Counted from the first letter of the stretch, positions 37,869 to 50,930 are shown. The stretch: 64,000 nt of DNA from Melastoma dodecandrum (GCA_029817715.1 JARUPY010000321.1:62001-126000), one strand, 5' to 3'. Program-made: numbers and translations. Notes: generated by a model from the sequence alone, not told the origin.

Positions 37869-40636
37869 TTGAATAGTTTGGGAAACATTTGGGGATCATT
37901 TAGGCTTCGGAAAATGCAAGTTCGGAAGCACCAAGGTTCGGAGCATGCGGAATGCACAACTTTGCATAAGCTGTGCGCGGGGTTGCACATTGTGCACATG
38001 AACTCATTCCAACGAAAGGGACCCGAATGTCGAAATCTAGTACTCTTATTTTGAATAGTTTGGGAAACTTTTAGGTTCATTTAGGCTTCGAAAATGCAAG
38101 TTCGGAAGCACCAAGGTTCGGAGCATGCGGGATGCACAACTTTACGTAAGTTGTGCGCGGGGTTCCTCATTGTGCAACGAAAGGAACCCGAATGTCAAAT
38201 GTAGAACTCCAATTTTGAATAGTTTGGGAAACGTTTGGGGATCATTTAGGTTTCGGAAAATGGAAGTTGGGAAGTTCCAAGGTTCGGAGCATGCGGGATG
38301 CACAACTTTGCGTAAGTTGTGCGGGGGGTTCCTCATTGTGCACATGAACTCATTCCAACGAAAGGCACCCAAATGTCGAATGAAGAACTCTAATTTAAAT
38401 AGATTGGGAATTGGCTTCGTAAAATTCAAGTTTGGAAGCACCAAGATTCGGAACATGCGGGATGCATAACTTGGCGTAAGTTGTGCGCGAGGTTCCTCAT
38501 TATGCAACTAGAGGGACCCGAATGTCAAATGTGGAACACCAATTTTGAATAGTTTGTGAAACATTTAGGGATGATTTAGGCATCGGAAAATGCAAGTTCG
38601 GAAGCACCAGGGTTCGGAGCATGCAAGATGCACAACTTTGCGTAAGTTGTGCGCGAGGTTCGTCATTGTGCACATGAACTCATTCCAACGAATGGGACCC
38701 GAATGTCGAATTTAGAACTTTAATTTTGAATAGTTTGGGAAACATTTGGGAATCATTTAGGCTTCGGAAAATGCAAGTTCGGAAGTTCCAAGGTTCGGAG
38801 CATGCGGGATGCACAACTTTGCGTAAGTTGTGCGGGGGGTTCCTCATTGTGCACATGAACTCATTCAAACGAAAGGCACCCGAATGTCGAATGAAGAACT
38901 CTAATTTAAATAGTTTGGGAAATATTTGGGGATCACTTAGGCTTCGTAAAATTCAAGTTTGGAAGCACCAAGATTCGGAACATGCGGGATGCATAACTTT
39001 GCGTAAGTTGTGCGCGAGGTTCCTCATTATGCAACTAGAGGGACCCGAATGTCAAATGTGGAACACCAATTTTGAATAGTTTGTGAAACATTTAGGGATG
39101 ATTTAGGCATCGGAAAATACAAGTTCGGAAGCACCAGGGTTCGGAGCATGCAAGATGCACAACTTTGCGTAAGTTGTGCGCGAGGTTCGTCATGGTGCAC
39201 ATGAACTCATTCCAACGAATGGGACCCGAATGTCGAATTTAGAACTCTAACTTTGAATAGTTTGGGAAACATTTGGGGATCATTTAGGCTTCAGAAAATC
39301 CTAGTTCGGAAGCACCAAGGTTCGGAGCATGCGGGATGCACAAATTTGCATAAGCTGTGCGCGTGGTTGCACATTGTGCACATGAACTCATTCCAACGAA
39401 AGGGACCCGAATGTCGAAATCTAGTCCTCTTATTTTAAATAGTTTGGGAAACTTTTAGGTTCATTTAGGCTTCGAAAATGCAAGTTCGGAAGCACCAAGG
39501 GTCGGAGCATGCGGGATGCAGAACTTTGCGTAAGTTGTGCGCGGGGTTCCTCATTGTGCAACGAAAGGAACCCGAATGTCAAATGTAGAACTCCAATTTT
39601 GAATAGTTTGGGAAACGTTTGGGGATGATTTAGGCATCGGAAAATGGAAGTTCGGAAGCACCAAGGTTCGGAGCATGCGGGATGCACAACTTTGCGTAAG
39701 TTGTGCGTGGGTTCCTCATTGTGCACATGAACTCATTCCAACGAAAGGCACCCAAATGTCGAATGAAGAACTCTAATTTAAATAGATTGGGAATTGGCTT
39801 CGTAAAATTCAAGTTTGGAAGCACCAAGATTCGGAACATGCGGGATGCATAACTTGGCGTAAGTTGTGCGCGAGGTTCCTCATTATGCAACTAGAGGGAC
39901 CCGAATGTCAAATGTGGAACACCAATTTTGAATAGTTTGTGAAACATTTAGGGATGATTTAGGCATCGGAAAATGCAAGTTCGGAAGCACCAGGGTTCGG
40001 AGCATGCAAGATGCACAACTTTGCGTAAGTTGTGCGCGAGGTTCGTCATTGTGCACATGAACTCATTCCAACGAATGGGACCCGAATGTCGAATTTAGAA
40101 CTTTAATTTTGAATAGTTTGGGAAACATTTGGGAATCATTTAGGCTTCGGAAAATGCAAGTTCGGAAGTTCCAAGGTTCGGAGCATGCGGGATGCACAAC
40201 TTTGCGTAAGTTGTGCGGGGGGTTCCTCATTGTGCACATGAACTCATTCAAACGAAAGGCACCCGAATGTCGAATGAAGAACTCTAATTTAAATAGTTTG
40301 GGAAATATTTGGGGATCACTTAGGCTTCGTAAAATTCAAGTTTGGAAGCACCAAGATTCGGAACATGCGGGATGCATAACTTTGCGTAAGTTGTGCGCGA
40401 GGTTCCTCATTATGCAACTAGAGGGACCCGAATGTCAAATGTGGAACACCAATTTTGAATAGTTTGTGAAACATTTAGGGATGATTTAGGCATCGGAAAA
40501 TACAAGTTCGGAAGCACCAGGGTTCGGAGCATGCAAGATGCACAACTTTGCGTAAGTTGTGCGCGAGGTTCGTCATGGTGCACATGAACTCATTCCAACG
40601 AATGGGACCCGAATGTCGAATTTAGAACTCTAACTT
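37869..40636. repeat. Higher-order repeat of about 1,383 bp (octamer), two full copies
   Basis: Matching variants recur at offsets of 1,383-1,384 bp, from 37,869 to 39,253 to 40,636. One unit holds eight monomers in the order B, A, B, C, B, B, C, B, where C is a 166-bp form reading ATTATGCAACTAGAGGG. A diagnostic short monomer, in which GATTGGGAATTGGCTTCG replaces the normal GGAAATATTTGGGGATCACTTAGGC stretch (near 38,400 and 39,783), is present in both copies, so the truncation preceded the duplication. Long stretches of the two copies look identical. Confidence 0.85.
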
Positions 40637-43600
40637 TGAATAGTTTGGGAAACATTTGGGGATCATTTAGGCTTCAGAAAATCCTAGTTCGGAAGCACCA
40701 AGGTCCGGAGCATGCGGGATGCACAAATTTGCATAAGCTGTGCGCGTGGTTGCACATTGTGCACATGAACTCATTCCAACGAAAGGGACCCGAATGTCGA
40801 AATCTAGTACACTTATTTTGAATAGTTTGGGAAACTTTTAGGTTCATTTAGGCTTCGAAAAATGCAAGTTCGGAAGCACCAAGGTTCGGAGCATGCGGGA
40901 TGCACAACTTTACGTAAGTTGTGCGCGGGGTTCCTCCTTGTGCAACGAAAGGGACCCGAATGTCAAATGTCGAACTCCAATTTTGAATAGTTTGGGAAAC
41001 ATTTGGGGATCATTCAGGCTTCGGAAAATGAAAGTTGGGACGTTCCAAGGTTCGGAGCATGCGGGATGCACAACTTTGCGTAAGTTGTGCGGGGGGTTCC
41101 TCATTGTGCACATGAACTCATTCCAACGAAAGGCACCCGAATGTCGAATGAAGAACTCTAATTTAAATAGTTTGGGAAATATTTGGGGATCACTTAGGGT
41201 TCGTAAAATTCAAGTTTGGAAGCACCAAGATTCGGAAGATGCGGGATGCATAACTTTGCGTAAGTTGTGCGTGGGGTTCCTCATTATGCAACTAGAGGGA
41301 CCCGAATGTCAAATGTGGAACACCAATTTTGAATAGTTTATGAAACATTTAGGGATGATTTAGGCATCGAAAAATGCAAGTTCGGAAGCACCAGGTTTCG
41401 GAGCATGAAAGATGCACAACTTTGCGTAAGTTGTGTGCGAGGTACGTCATTGTGCACATGAACTCATTCCAACGAATGGGAACCGAATGTCCAATATAGA
41501 ACTATAATTTTGAGTCGTTTTGAAAATATTTGGGGACCATTTAGCCTTCGAAAAATGTATGTTCGGAAGCACCAAGGTTCGGAGCATGCGGGATACACAA
41601 CTTTGCGAAAGATATGTGCGGGGTTCCTCATTGTGCACCTGAACTCATTCCAACGAAAGGGACCCGAAAGTCGAATGTAGAACTCTAATTTAAATAGTTT
41701 GGGAAATATTTGGAGATCACTTAGGCTTCGTAAAATTCAAGTTAGGAAGCTCCAAGATTCGGAACATGCGGGATGCATAACTTGGCGTAAGTTGTGCGCG
41801 AGGTTCCTCATTATGCAACTAGAGGGACCCGAATGTCAAATGTGGAACACCAATTTTGAATAGTTTGTGAAACATTTAGGGATGATTTAGGCATCGGAAA
41901 ATGCAAGTTCGGAAGCACCAGGGTTCGGAGCATGCAAGATGCACAACTTTGCGTAAGTTGTGTCGCGAGGTTCGTCATTGTGCACATGAACTCATTCCAA
42001 CGAATGGGACCCGAATGTCGAATTTAGAACTTTAATTTTGAATAGTTTGGGAAACATTTGGGAATCATTTAGGCTTCGGAAAATGCAAGTTCGGAAGTTC
42101 CAAGGTTCGGAGCATGCGGGATGCACAACTTTGCGTAAGTTGTGCGGGGGGTTCCTCATTGTGCACATGAACTCATTCAAACGAAAGGCACCCGAATGTC
42201 GAATGAAGAACTCTAATTTAAATAGTTTGGGAAATATTTGGGGATCACTTAGGCTTCGTAAAATTCAAGTTTGGAAGCACCAAGATTCGGAACATGCGGG
42301 ATGCATAACTTTGCGTAAGTTGTGCGCGAGGTTCCTCATTATGCAACTAGAGGGACCCGAAGGTCAAATGTGGAACCCCAATTTTGAATAGTTTGGGAAA
42401 CATTTAGGGATGATTTAGGCATCGGAAAATGCAAGTTTGGAAGCACCAGGGTTCGGAGCATGCAAGATGCACAACTTTGCGTAAGTTATGCGCGAGGTTC
42501 GTCATTGTGCACATGAACTCATTCCAACGAATGGGACCCGAATGTCGAATTTAGAACTCTAATTTTGAATAGTTTGGGAAACAGGTGGGGAACATTTAGG
42601 CTTCGGAAAATGCTAGGTCGGAAGCACCAAGGTCCGGAGCATGCGGGATGCACAAATTTGTATAAGCTGTGCGCGTGGTTGCACATTGTGCACATGAACT
42701 CATTCCAACGAAAGGGACCCGAATGTCGAAATCTAGTACACTTATTTTGAATAGTTTGGGAAACTTTTAGGTTCATTTAGGCTTCGAAAAATGCAAGTTC
42801 GGAAGCACCAAGGTTCGGAGCATGCGGGATGCACAACTTTACGTAAGTTGTGCGCGGGGTTCCTCCTTGTGCAACGAAAGGGACCCGAATGTCAAATGTC
42901 GAACTCCAATTTTGAATAGTTTGGGAAACATTTGGGGATCATTCAGGCTTCGGAAAATGAAAGTTGGGACGTTCCAAGGTTCGGAGCATGCGGGATGCAC
43001 AACTTTGCGTAAGTTGTGCGGGGGGTTCCTCATTGTGCACATGAACTCATTCCAACGAAAGGCACCCGAATGTCGAATGAAGAACTCTAATTTAAATAGT
43101 TTGGGAAATATTTGGGGATCACTTAGGGTTCGTAAAATTCAAGTTTGGAAGCACCAAGATTCGGAAGATGCGGGATGCATAACTTTGCGTAAGTTGTGCG
43201 TGGGGTTCCTCATTATGCAACTAGAGGGACCCGAATGTCAAATGTGGAACACCAATTTTGAATAGTTTATGAAACATTTAGGGATGATTTAGGCATCGGA
43301 AAATGCAAATTCGGAAGCACCAGGTTTCGGAGCATGAAAGATGCACAACTTTGCGTAAGTTGTGTGCGAGGTTCGTCATTGTGCACATGAACTCATTCCA
43401 ACGAATGGGACCCGAATGTCGAATTTAGAACTTTAATTTTGAATAGTTTGGGAAACATTTGGGGATCATTTAGGCTTCAAAAAATGCAAGTTCGGATGTT
43501 CCAAGGTTCGGAGCATGCGGGATGCACAACTTTGCGTAAGTTGTGCGGGGGGTTCCTCATTGTGCACATGAACTCATTCCAACGAAAGGCACCTGAATGT

Positions 43601-45369
43601 CGAATGAAGAACTCTAATTTAAATAGTTTGGGAAATATTTGGAGATCACTTAGGCTTCGTAAAATTCAAGTTAGGAAGCTCCAAGATTCGGAACATGCGG
43701 GATGCATAACTTTGCGTAAGTTGTGCGCGAGGTTCCTCATTATGCAACTAGAGGGACCCGAATGTCAAATGTGGAACACCAATTTTGAATAGTTTATGAA
43801 ACAATTTAGGGATGATTTATGCATCGGAAAATGTAAGTTCGGAAGCACCAGGTTTCGGAGCATGCAAGATGCACAACTTTGCGTAAGTTGTGCGCGGGGT
43901 TCGTCATTGTGCACATGAACTCATTCCAACGAATGGGACCCGAATGTCGAATTTAGAACTCTAATTTTGAATAGTTTGGGAAACATTTGGGGATCATTTA
44001 GGCTTCGGAAAATGCAAGTTCGGAAGCACCCAGGTTCGGAACATGCGGGATGCACAAATTTGCGTTAGTTGTGCGCGAGGTTCCTCATTGTGCACATGAA
44101 CGCATTTCAACGAAAGGCACCCGAATGTCGAATGTAGAACACTAATTTTGAATAGTTTGGGAAATATTTGGGGATCATTTAGGCTTAAAAAAATTCAAGT
44201 TTGGAAGCACCAAGATTTGGAACATGCGGGATGCATAACTTTGCGTAAGTTGTGCGCGAGGTTCCTCATTATGCAACTAGAGGGACCCGAAGGTCAAATG
44301 TGGAACCCCAATTTTGAATAGTTTGGGAAACATTTAGGGATGATTTAGGCATCGGAAAATGCAAGTTCGGAAGCACCAGGGTTCGGAGCATGCAAGATGC
44401 ACAACTTTGCGTAAGTTATGCGCGAGGTTCGTCATTGTGCACATGAACTCATTCCAACGAATGGGACCCGAATGTCGAATTTAGAACTCTAATTTTGAAT
44501 AGTTTGGGAAACAATTGGGGATCATTTAGGCTTCGAAAAATGCAAGTTCGGAAGCACCAAGGTTCGGAGCATGCGGGATGCACAAATTTGCATAAGCTGT
44601 GCGCGTGGTTGCACATTGTGCACATGAACTCATTCCAACGAAAGGGACCCGAATGTCGAAATCTAGTACACTTATTTTGAATAGTTTGGGAAACTTTTAG
44701 GTTCATTTAGGCTTCGAAAAATGCAAGTTCGGAAGCACCAAGGTTCGGAGCATGCGGGATGCACAACTTTACGTAAGTTGTGCGCGGGGTTCCTCCTTGT
44801 GCAACGAAAGGGACCCGAATGTCAAATGTCGAACTCCAATTTTGAATAGTTTGGGAAACATTTGGGGATCATTCAGGCTTCGGAAAATGAAAGTTGGGAC
44901 GTTCCAAGGTTCGGAGCATGCGGGATGCACAACTTTGCGTAAGTTGTGCGGGGGGTTCCTCATTGTGCACATGAACTCATTCCAACGAAAGGCACCCGAA
45001 TGTCGAATGAAGAACTCTAATTTAAATAGTTTGGGAAATATTTGGGGATCACTTAGGGTTCGTAAAATTCAAGTTTGGAAGCACCAAGATTCGGAAGATG
45101 CGGGATGCATAACTTTGCGTAAGTTGTGCGTGGGGTTCCTTATTATGCAACTAGAGGGACCCGAAGGTCAAATGTGGAACCCCAATTTTGAATAGTTTGG
45201 GAAACATTTAGGGATGATTTAGGCATCGGAAAATGCAAGTTCGGAAGCACCAGGGTTCGGAGCATGCAAGATGCACAACTTTGCGTAAGTTATGCGCGAG
45301 GTTCGTCATTGTGCACATGAACTCATTCCAACGAATGGGACCCGAATGTCGAATTTAGAACTCTAATTT
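40637..45369. repeat. Higher-order repeat of about 1,930 bp, two full copies and one contracted copy
   Basis: Unit starts at about 40,637, 42,566 and 44,496 (offsets 1,929 and 1,930). The first roughly 0.8 kb of each unit is almost identical in all three; the middle of copies 1 and 2 differs more, and part of copy 1 (about 41,700-42,400) instead matches the preceding 1,383-bp repeat at a 1,929-bp offset. The third unit is only 874 bp long: near 45,150 it jumps from one C-type monomer to the equivalent of the next C-type monomer (reading GAAGGTCAAATGTGGAACC), so the following unit begins at about 45,370. Confidence 0.82.
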
Positions 45370-45830
45370 TGAATAGTTTGGGAAACAATTGGGGATCATT
45401 TAGGCTTCGAAAAATGCAAGTTCGGAAGCACCAAGGTTCGGAGCATGCGGGATGCACAACTATGCGTAAGTCGTGCGCAGGGTTCCTCATTGTTCAACGG
45501 AAGGGACCCGAATGTCAAATGTAGAACTCCAATTTTGAATAGTTTGATAAACATTTGGGGATCATTTAGGTTTCGAAAAATGCAAGTTCGGAAGGACCAA
45601 GGTTCGGAGCATGCGGGATGCACAACTTTGCGTAAGCTGCGCGCGTGGTTGCTCATTGTGCACATGAACTCATTCCAACGAAAGGGACCCGAATGTCGAA
45701 ATCTAGTACACTTATTTTGAATAGTTTGGGAAACTTTTTCGTTCATTTAGGCTTCGAAAAATGCAAGTTCGGAAGCACCAAGGTTCGGAGCATGCGGGAT
45801 GGACAACATTTCGTAAGTTGTGCACGGGGT
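45370..45830. repeat. Mixed monomers, related to 49.9-50.4 kb
   Basis: About three units. Shared rare variants link this stretch to 49,930-50,420 at an offset of about 4.54 kb: TGCGTAAGTCGTGCGCAG (45,463 and 50,001), AAGCTGCGCGCGTGG, the AAATCTAGTACAC segment, AAACTTTTTC and GGATGGACAACATTTCG. Both A-like (GTTCAACG) and B (CACATGAACTC) junctions occur. Confidence 0.8.
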
Positions 45831-48740
45831 TCCTCATTGTGCACATGAACTCATTCCAAAGAAAGGGATCCGAATGTCGAATGTAGAACTCTAATTTTGA
45901 ATAGTTTGGGAAACATTTGGGGATCATTTAGGCTTCGGAAAATGCAAGTTCGGAAACACAAAGGTTCGGAGCATGCGGGATGCACAACATTGTGTAAGTT
46001 TTGCGCGGGGTTTCTTATTATGCACTTGAACTCATTCCAACGAAAGGGACCTGAATGTCGAATGTAGTACTCTAATTTTGAATAGTTTGGGAAACTTTTG
46101 GGGATCATTTAGGCTTCGGAAAATGCAAGTTCGGATGCACCAAGGTTCGGAGCATGCGGCATGCACAACTTTACGTAAGTTGTGCGCGGGGTTCCTCATC
46201 GTGCAACGAAAGGGACCCGAATGTCAAATGTAGAACTCCAATTTGGAATAGTTTGAGAAACATTTAGGGATCATTTAGGCTTCGAAAAATGCAAGTTGGG
46301 AAGTACCAAGGTTCGGAGCATGCGGGATGCACAACTTTGCGTAAGTTGGGCGCGGGGTTCCTCATTGTGCACATGAACTCATTCCAACGAAAGGCAACCG
46401 AATGTCGAATGTAGAACTATAATTTAAATAGTTTGGGAAACATTTGGGGGTCATTTAGGCTTCGTAAAAAGCAAGTTCGGAAGCACCAAGATTCGGAGCA
46501 TGCAGGATGCACAACTTTGCGTAAGTTGTGCGCGGGGTTCCTCATTATGCAACTAGAGGGACCCGAACGTCAAATGTAGAACACCAATTTTGAACAGTTT
46601 GAGAAATATTTAGGGATCATTTAGGCATTGGAAAATGCAAGTTCGGAAGCACCAGGGTTCGGAGCATGCAAGATGCACAACTTTGCGTAAGTTGTGCGCG
46701 GGGTTGGTCATTGTGCACATGAACACATTCCAACGAATGGGACCCGAATGTCGAATTTAGAACTCTAATTTTGAATAGTTTGGGAAACATTTGGGGATCA
46801 TTTAGGCTTCTGAAAATGCAAGTTCGGAAGCACCCAGGTTTGGAACATGCGGGACGCACAACTATGCGTAAGTTGTGCGCGGGGTTCCTCATTGCGCACG
46901 TGAACTCATTTCAACGAAAGGCACCCGAATGTCGAATGTAGAACTCTAATTTTGAATAGTTTGAGAAATATTTGGGGATCATTTAGGCTTCGAAAATGTC
47001 CGGAAGCACCAAGGTTCGGAGCATGCGGGGTGCACAACTTTGCGTAAGCTTTGCGCGGGTGCACATGAACTCATTCCAACGAAAGGGTCCCGAATGTGGA
47101 AATCTAGTACACTTATTTTGAATAGTTTGGGAAACTTTTGGGTTCATTTAGGCTTCGAAAAATGCACGTTCGGAAGCACCAAGGTTCGGAGCATGCTGGA
47201 TGCACAACTTTACCTAAGTTGTGCGCGGGGTTCCTCATTGTGCACATGAACTCATTCCAAAGAAAGGGATCCGAATGTCGAATGTAGAACTCTAATTTTG
47301 AATAGTTTGGGAAACATTTGGGGATCATTTAGGCTTCGGAAAATGCAAGTTCGGAAACACAAAGGTTCGGAGCATGCGGGATGCACAACATTGTGTAAGT
47401 TTTGCGCGGGGTTTCTTATTATGCACTTGAACTCATTCCAACGAAAGGGACCTGAATGTCGAATGTAGTACTCTAATTTTGAATAGTTTGGGAAACTTTT
47501 GGGGATCATTTAGGCTTCGGAAAATGCAAGTTCGGATGCACCAAGGTTCGGAGCATGCGGCATGCACAACTTTACGTAAGTTGTGCGCGGGGTTCCTCAT
47601 CGTGCAACGAAAGGGACCCGAATGTCAAATGTAGAACTCCAATTTGGAATAGTTTGAGAAACATTTAGGGATCATTTAGGCTTCGAAAAATGCAAGTTGG
47701 GAAGTACCAAGGTTCGGAGCATGCGGGATGCACAACTTTGCGTAAGTTGGGCGCGGGGTTCCTCATTGTGCACATGAACTCATTCCAACGAAAGGCAACC
47801 GAATGTCGAATGTAGAACTATAATTTAAATAGTTTGGGAAACATTTGGGGGTCATTTAGGCTTCGTAAAAAGCAAGTTCGGAAGCACCAAGATTCGGAGC
47901 ATGCAGGATGCACAACTTTGCGTAAGTTGTGCGCGGGGTTCCTCATTATGCAACTAGAGGGACCCGAACGTCAAATGTAGAACACCAATTTTGAACAGTT
48001 TGAGAAATATTTAGGGATCATTTAGGCATTGGAAAATGCAAGTTCGGAAGCACCAGGGTTCGGAGCATGCAAGATGCACAACTTTGCGTAAGTTGTGCGC
48101 GGGGTTGGTCATTGTGCACATGAACACATTCCAACGAATGGGACCCGAATGTCGAATTTAGAACTCTAATTTTGAATAGTTTGGGAAACATTTGGGGATC
48201 ATTTAGGCTTCTGAAAATGCAAGTTCGGAAGCACCCAGGTTTGGAACATGCGGGACGCACAACTATGCGTAAGTTGTGCGCGGGGTTCCTCATTGCGCAC
48301 GTGAACTCATTTCAACGAAAGGCACCCGAATGTCGAATGTAGAACTCTAATTTTGAATAGTTTGAGAAATATTTGGGGATCATTTAGGCTTCGAAAATGT
48401 CCGGAAGCACCAAGGTTCGGAGCATGCGGGGTGCACAACTTTGCGTAAGCTTTGCGCGGGTGCACATGAACTCATTCCAACGAAAGGGTCCCGAATGTGG
48501 AAATCTAGTACACTTATTTTGAATAGTTTGGGAAACTTTTGGGTTCATTTAGGCTTCGAAAAATGCACGTTCGGAAGCACCAAGGTTCGGAGCATGCTGG
48601 ATGCACAACTTTACCTAAGTTGTGCGCGGGGTTCCTCATTGTGCACATGAACTCATTCCAAAGAAAGGGATCCGAATGTCGAATGTAGAACTCTAATTTT
48701 GAATAGTTTAGGAAACATTTGGGGATCATTTAGGCTTCGG
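45831..48740. repeat. Higher-order repeat of 1,401 bp (octamer), two near-identical copies plus tail
   Basis: Copy 1 is about 45,831-47,231 and copy 2 about 47,232-48,632; the similarity continues about 100 bp further. By eye the copies are essentially identical, including odd variants such as TGCACTTGAACTC, CGTAAAAAGCAAG and TGAACAGTTTGAG. Each unit has eight monomers (six B, one A, one C). It contains a short B monomer (near 47,060 and 48,460) in which TTTGCGCGGG runs straight into TGCACATGAAC. The similarity ends shortly after 48,740. Confidence 0.9.
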
Positions 48741-50930
48741 AAAATGCAAGTTCGGAAGCACCAATGTTCAGTGCATGTGGGATGCACAACTTTGTGTATG
48801 TTGTGCGTGGGGTTTCTTATTATGCACATGAACTCATTCCAACGAAAGGGACCCGAATGTCGAATGTAGTACTCTAATTTTGAATAGTTTGGGAAACTTT
48901 TGGGGATCATTTAGGCTTCGAAAAATGCAAGTTCGGATGCACCAAGGTTCGGAGCATGCGGGATGCACAACTTTACGTAAGTTGTGCACGGGGTTCCTCA
49001 ATGTGGAACACCAATATTGAATAGTTTGGGAAACTTTTAGGGATCATTTAGGCTTTGGAAAATGCAAGTCCGGAAGCACCAGGGTTCGGAGCATGCGAGA
49101 TACACAACTTGGGGAAAGTTGTGCGCGAGGTTCGTCATTGTGCACATGAACTCATTCCAACGAATGCGACCCAAATGTCGAATTTAGAACTTTAATTTTG
49201 AATAGCTTGGGAAACATTTGAGGATCATTTAGGCTTCGCAAAATGCAAGTTCGGAAGCACCCAGGTTGGGAACATGCGGGATGCACAACTATGCTTAAGT
49301 TGTGCGCGGGGTTCCTCATTGTGCACATGAACTCAATTCAACGATAGGCACCCGAATGTCGAATGTAGAACTCCAATTTTGAATAGTTTGGGAAACATTT
49401 GGGGATCATTTAGGCTTTGGAAAATGCATGTTCGGAAGCACCAAGATTCGGAGCATGCGGGATGTACAACTTTGCGTAAGTTGTGCGCGGGGTTCCATAT
49501 TGTGCAACGAAAGGGACCCGAATATCAAATGTAGAACACCAATTTTGAATAGTTTGGGAATCTTTAAGGGATCATTTAGGCTTTGGAAAATGCATGTTCG
49601 GAAGCACCAGGGTTCGGAGCATGCGAGATGCACAACTTTGCATAAGTTGTGCTCGGGGTTCGTCATTGTGCACATGAACTCATTCCAACGAACGGGACCC
49701 AAATGTCGAATTTAGAATTCTAATTTTGAATAGTTTGGGAAACATTTGGGGATCATTTAGGCTTCGGAAAATGCAAGTTCGGAAGCACCCAGGTACGGAA
49801 CATGCGGGAGGCACAACTTTGCGTAAGTTGTGCGTGGGGTTCATCATTGTGCACATGAACTCATTTCAACGAAAGGCACCCGAATGTCGAATGTAGAACT
49901 CTTATTTTGAATAGTTTGGGAAAGATTTGGGGATCATTTAGTCTTTGAAAAATGCAAGTTCGGAAGCACCAAGGTTCGGAGCATGTGGCATGCACAACTA
50001 TGCGTAAGTCGTGCGCAGGGTCCTCATTGTTCAACGAAAGGGACCCGAATGTCAAATGTAGAACTCCAATTTTTAATAGTTTGACAAACATTTGGGGATC
50101 ATTTAGGTTTTGAAAAATGCAAGTTCGGAAGCACCGAGTTTCGGAGCATGCGGGATGCACAACTTTGCGTAAGCTGCGCGCGTGGTTGCTCATTGTGCAC
50201 ATGAACTCATTCCAACGAAAAGACCCGAATGTCGAAATCTAGTACACCTATTTTGAATAGTTTGGGAAACTTTTTCTATCATTTAGGCTTTGAAAAATGG
50301 AAGTTCGGAAGCACCAAGGTTCAGAGCATGCGGGATGGACAACATTTCGTAAGTTGTGCGCGGGGTTCCTCATTGTGCACATGAACTCATTCCAAAGAAA
50401 GGGATCCGAATGTCGAATGTAGAAATCTAATTATAAATAGTTTGGGAAACATTCGGGGATCATTTAGGCTTCGGAAAATGCATGTTCGGAAGCACCAAGG
50501 TTCGGAGCATGCGAGATGGACAACTTTACGTAACTTGTGCGCGGGGTTCCTCATTGTGCACATGAACTCATTCCAAAGAAAGGGATCCGAATGTCGAATG
50601 TAGAACTCTAATTTTGAATAGTTTGGGAAACATTTGGGGATCATTTAGGCTTCGGAAAATGCAAGTTCGGAAGCACCAAGGTTCGGAGCATGCGGGATGC
50701 ACAACTTTGCGTAAGCTGTGCGCGGGGTTTCTTATTCTGCACATGAACTCATTCCAACGAAAGGGACCCGAATGTCGAATGTAGTACTCTAATTTTGAAT
50801 AGTTTGGGAGACTTTTGGGAATCATTTAGGCTTCAGAAAATGCAAGTTCGGATGCACCAAGGTTCGGAGCACGCGGGATGCCCAACTTTACGTAACTTGT
50901 GCGCGGGGTTCCTCCTTGTGTAACGAAAGG
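48741..50930. repeat. Mixed A/B monomers, last zone containing 166-bp units
   Basis: Mostly B units of 181 bp with a few A-length ones (TGCAACG near 49,505, TTCAACG near 50,030, TGTAACG near 50,921). A truncated monomer of 137 bp lies at 48,906-49,042: CTCAATG is joined to TGGAACACC, a loss of 29 bp relative to a 166-bp unit. The last A-length unit, at 50,921, is followed by B-type GTCGAATGTAG, making it a recombinant. No gene. Confidence 0.85.
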
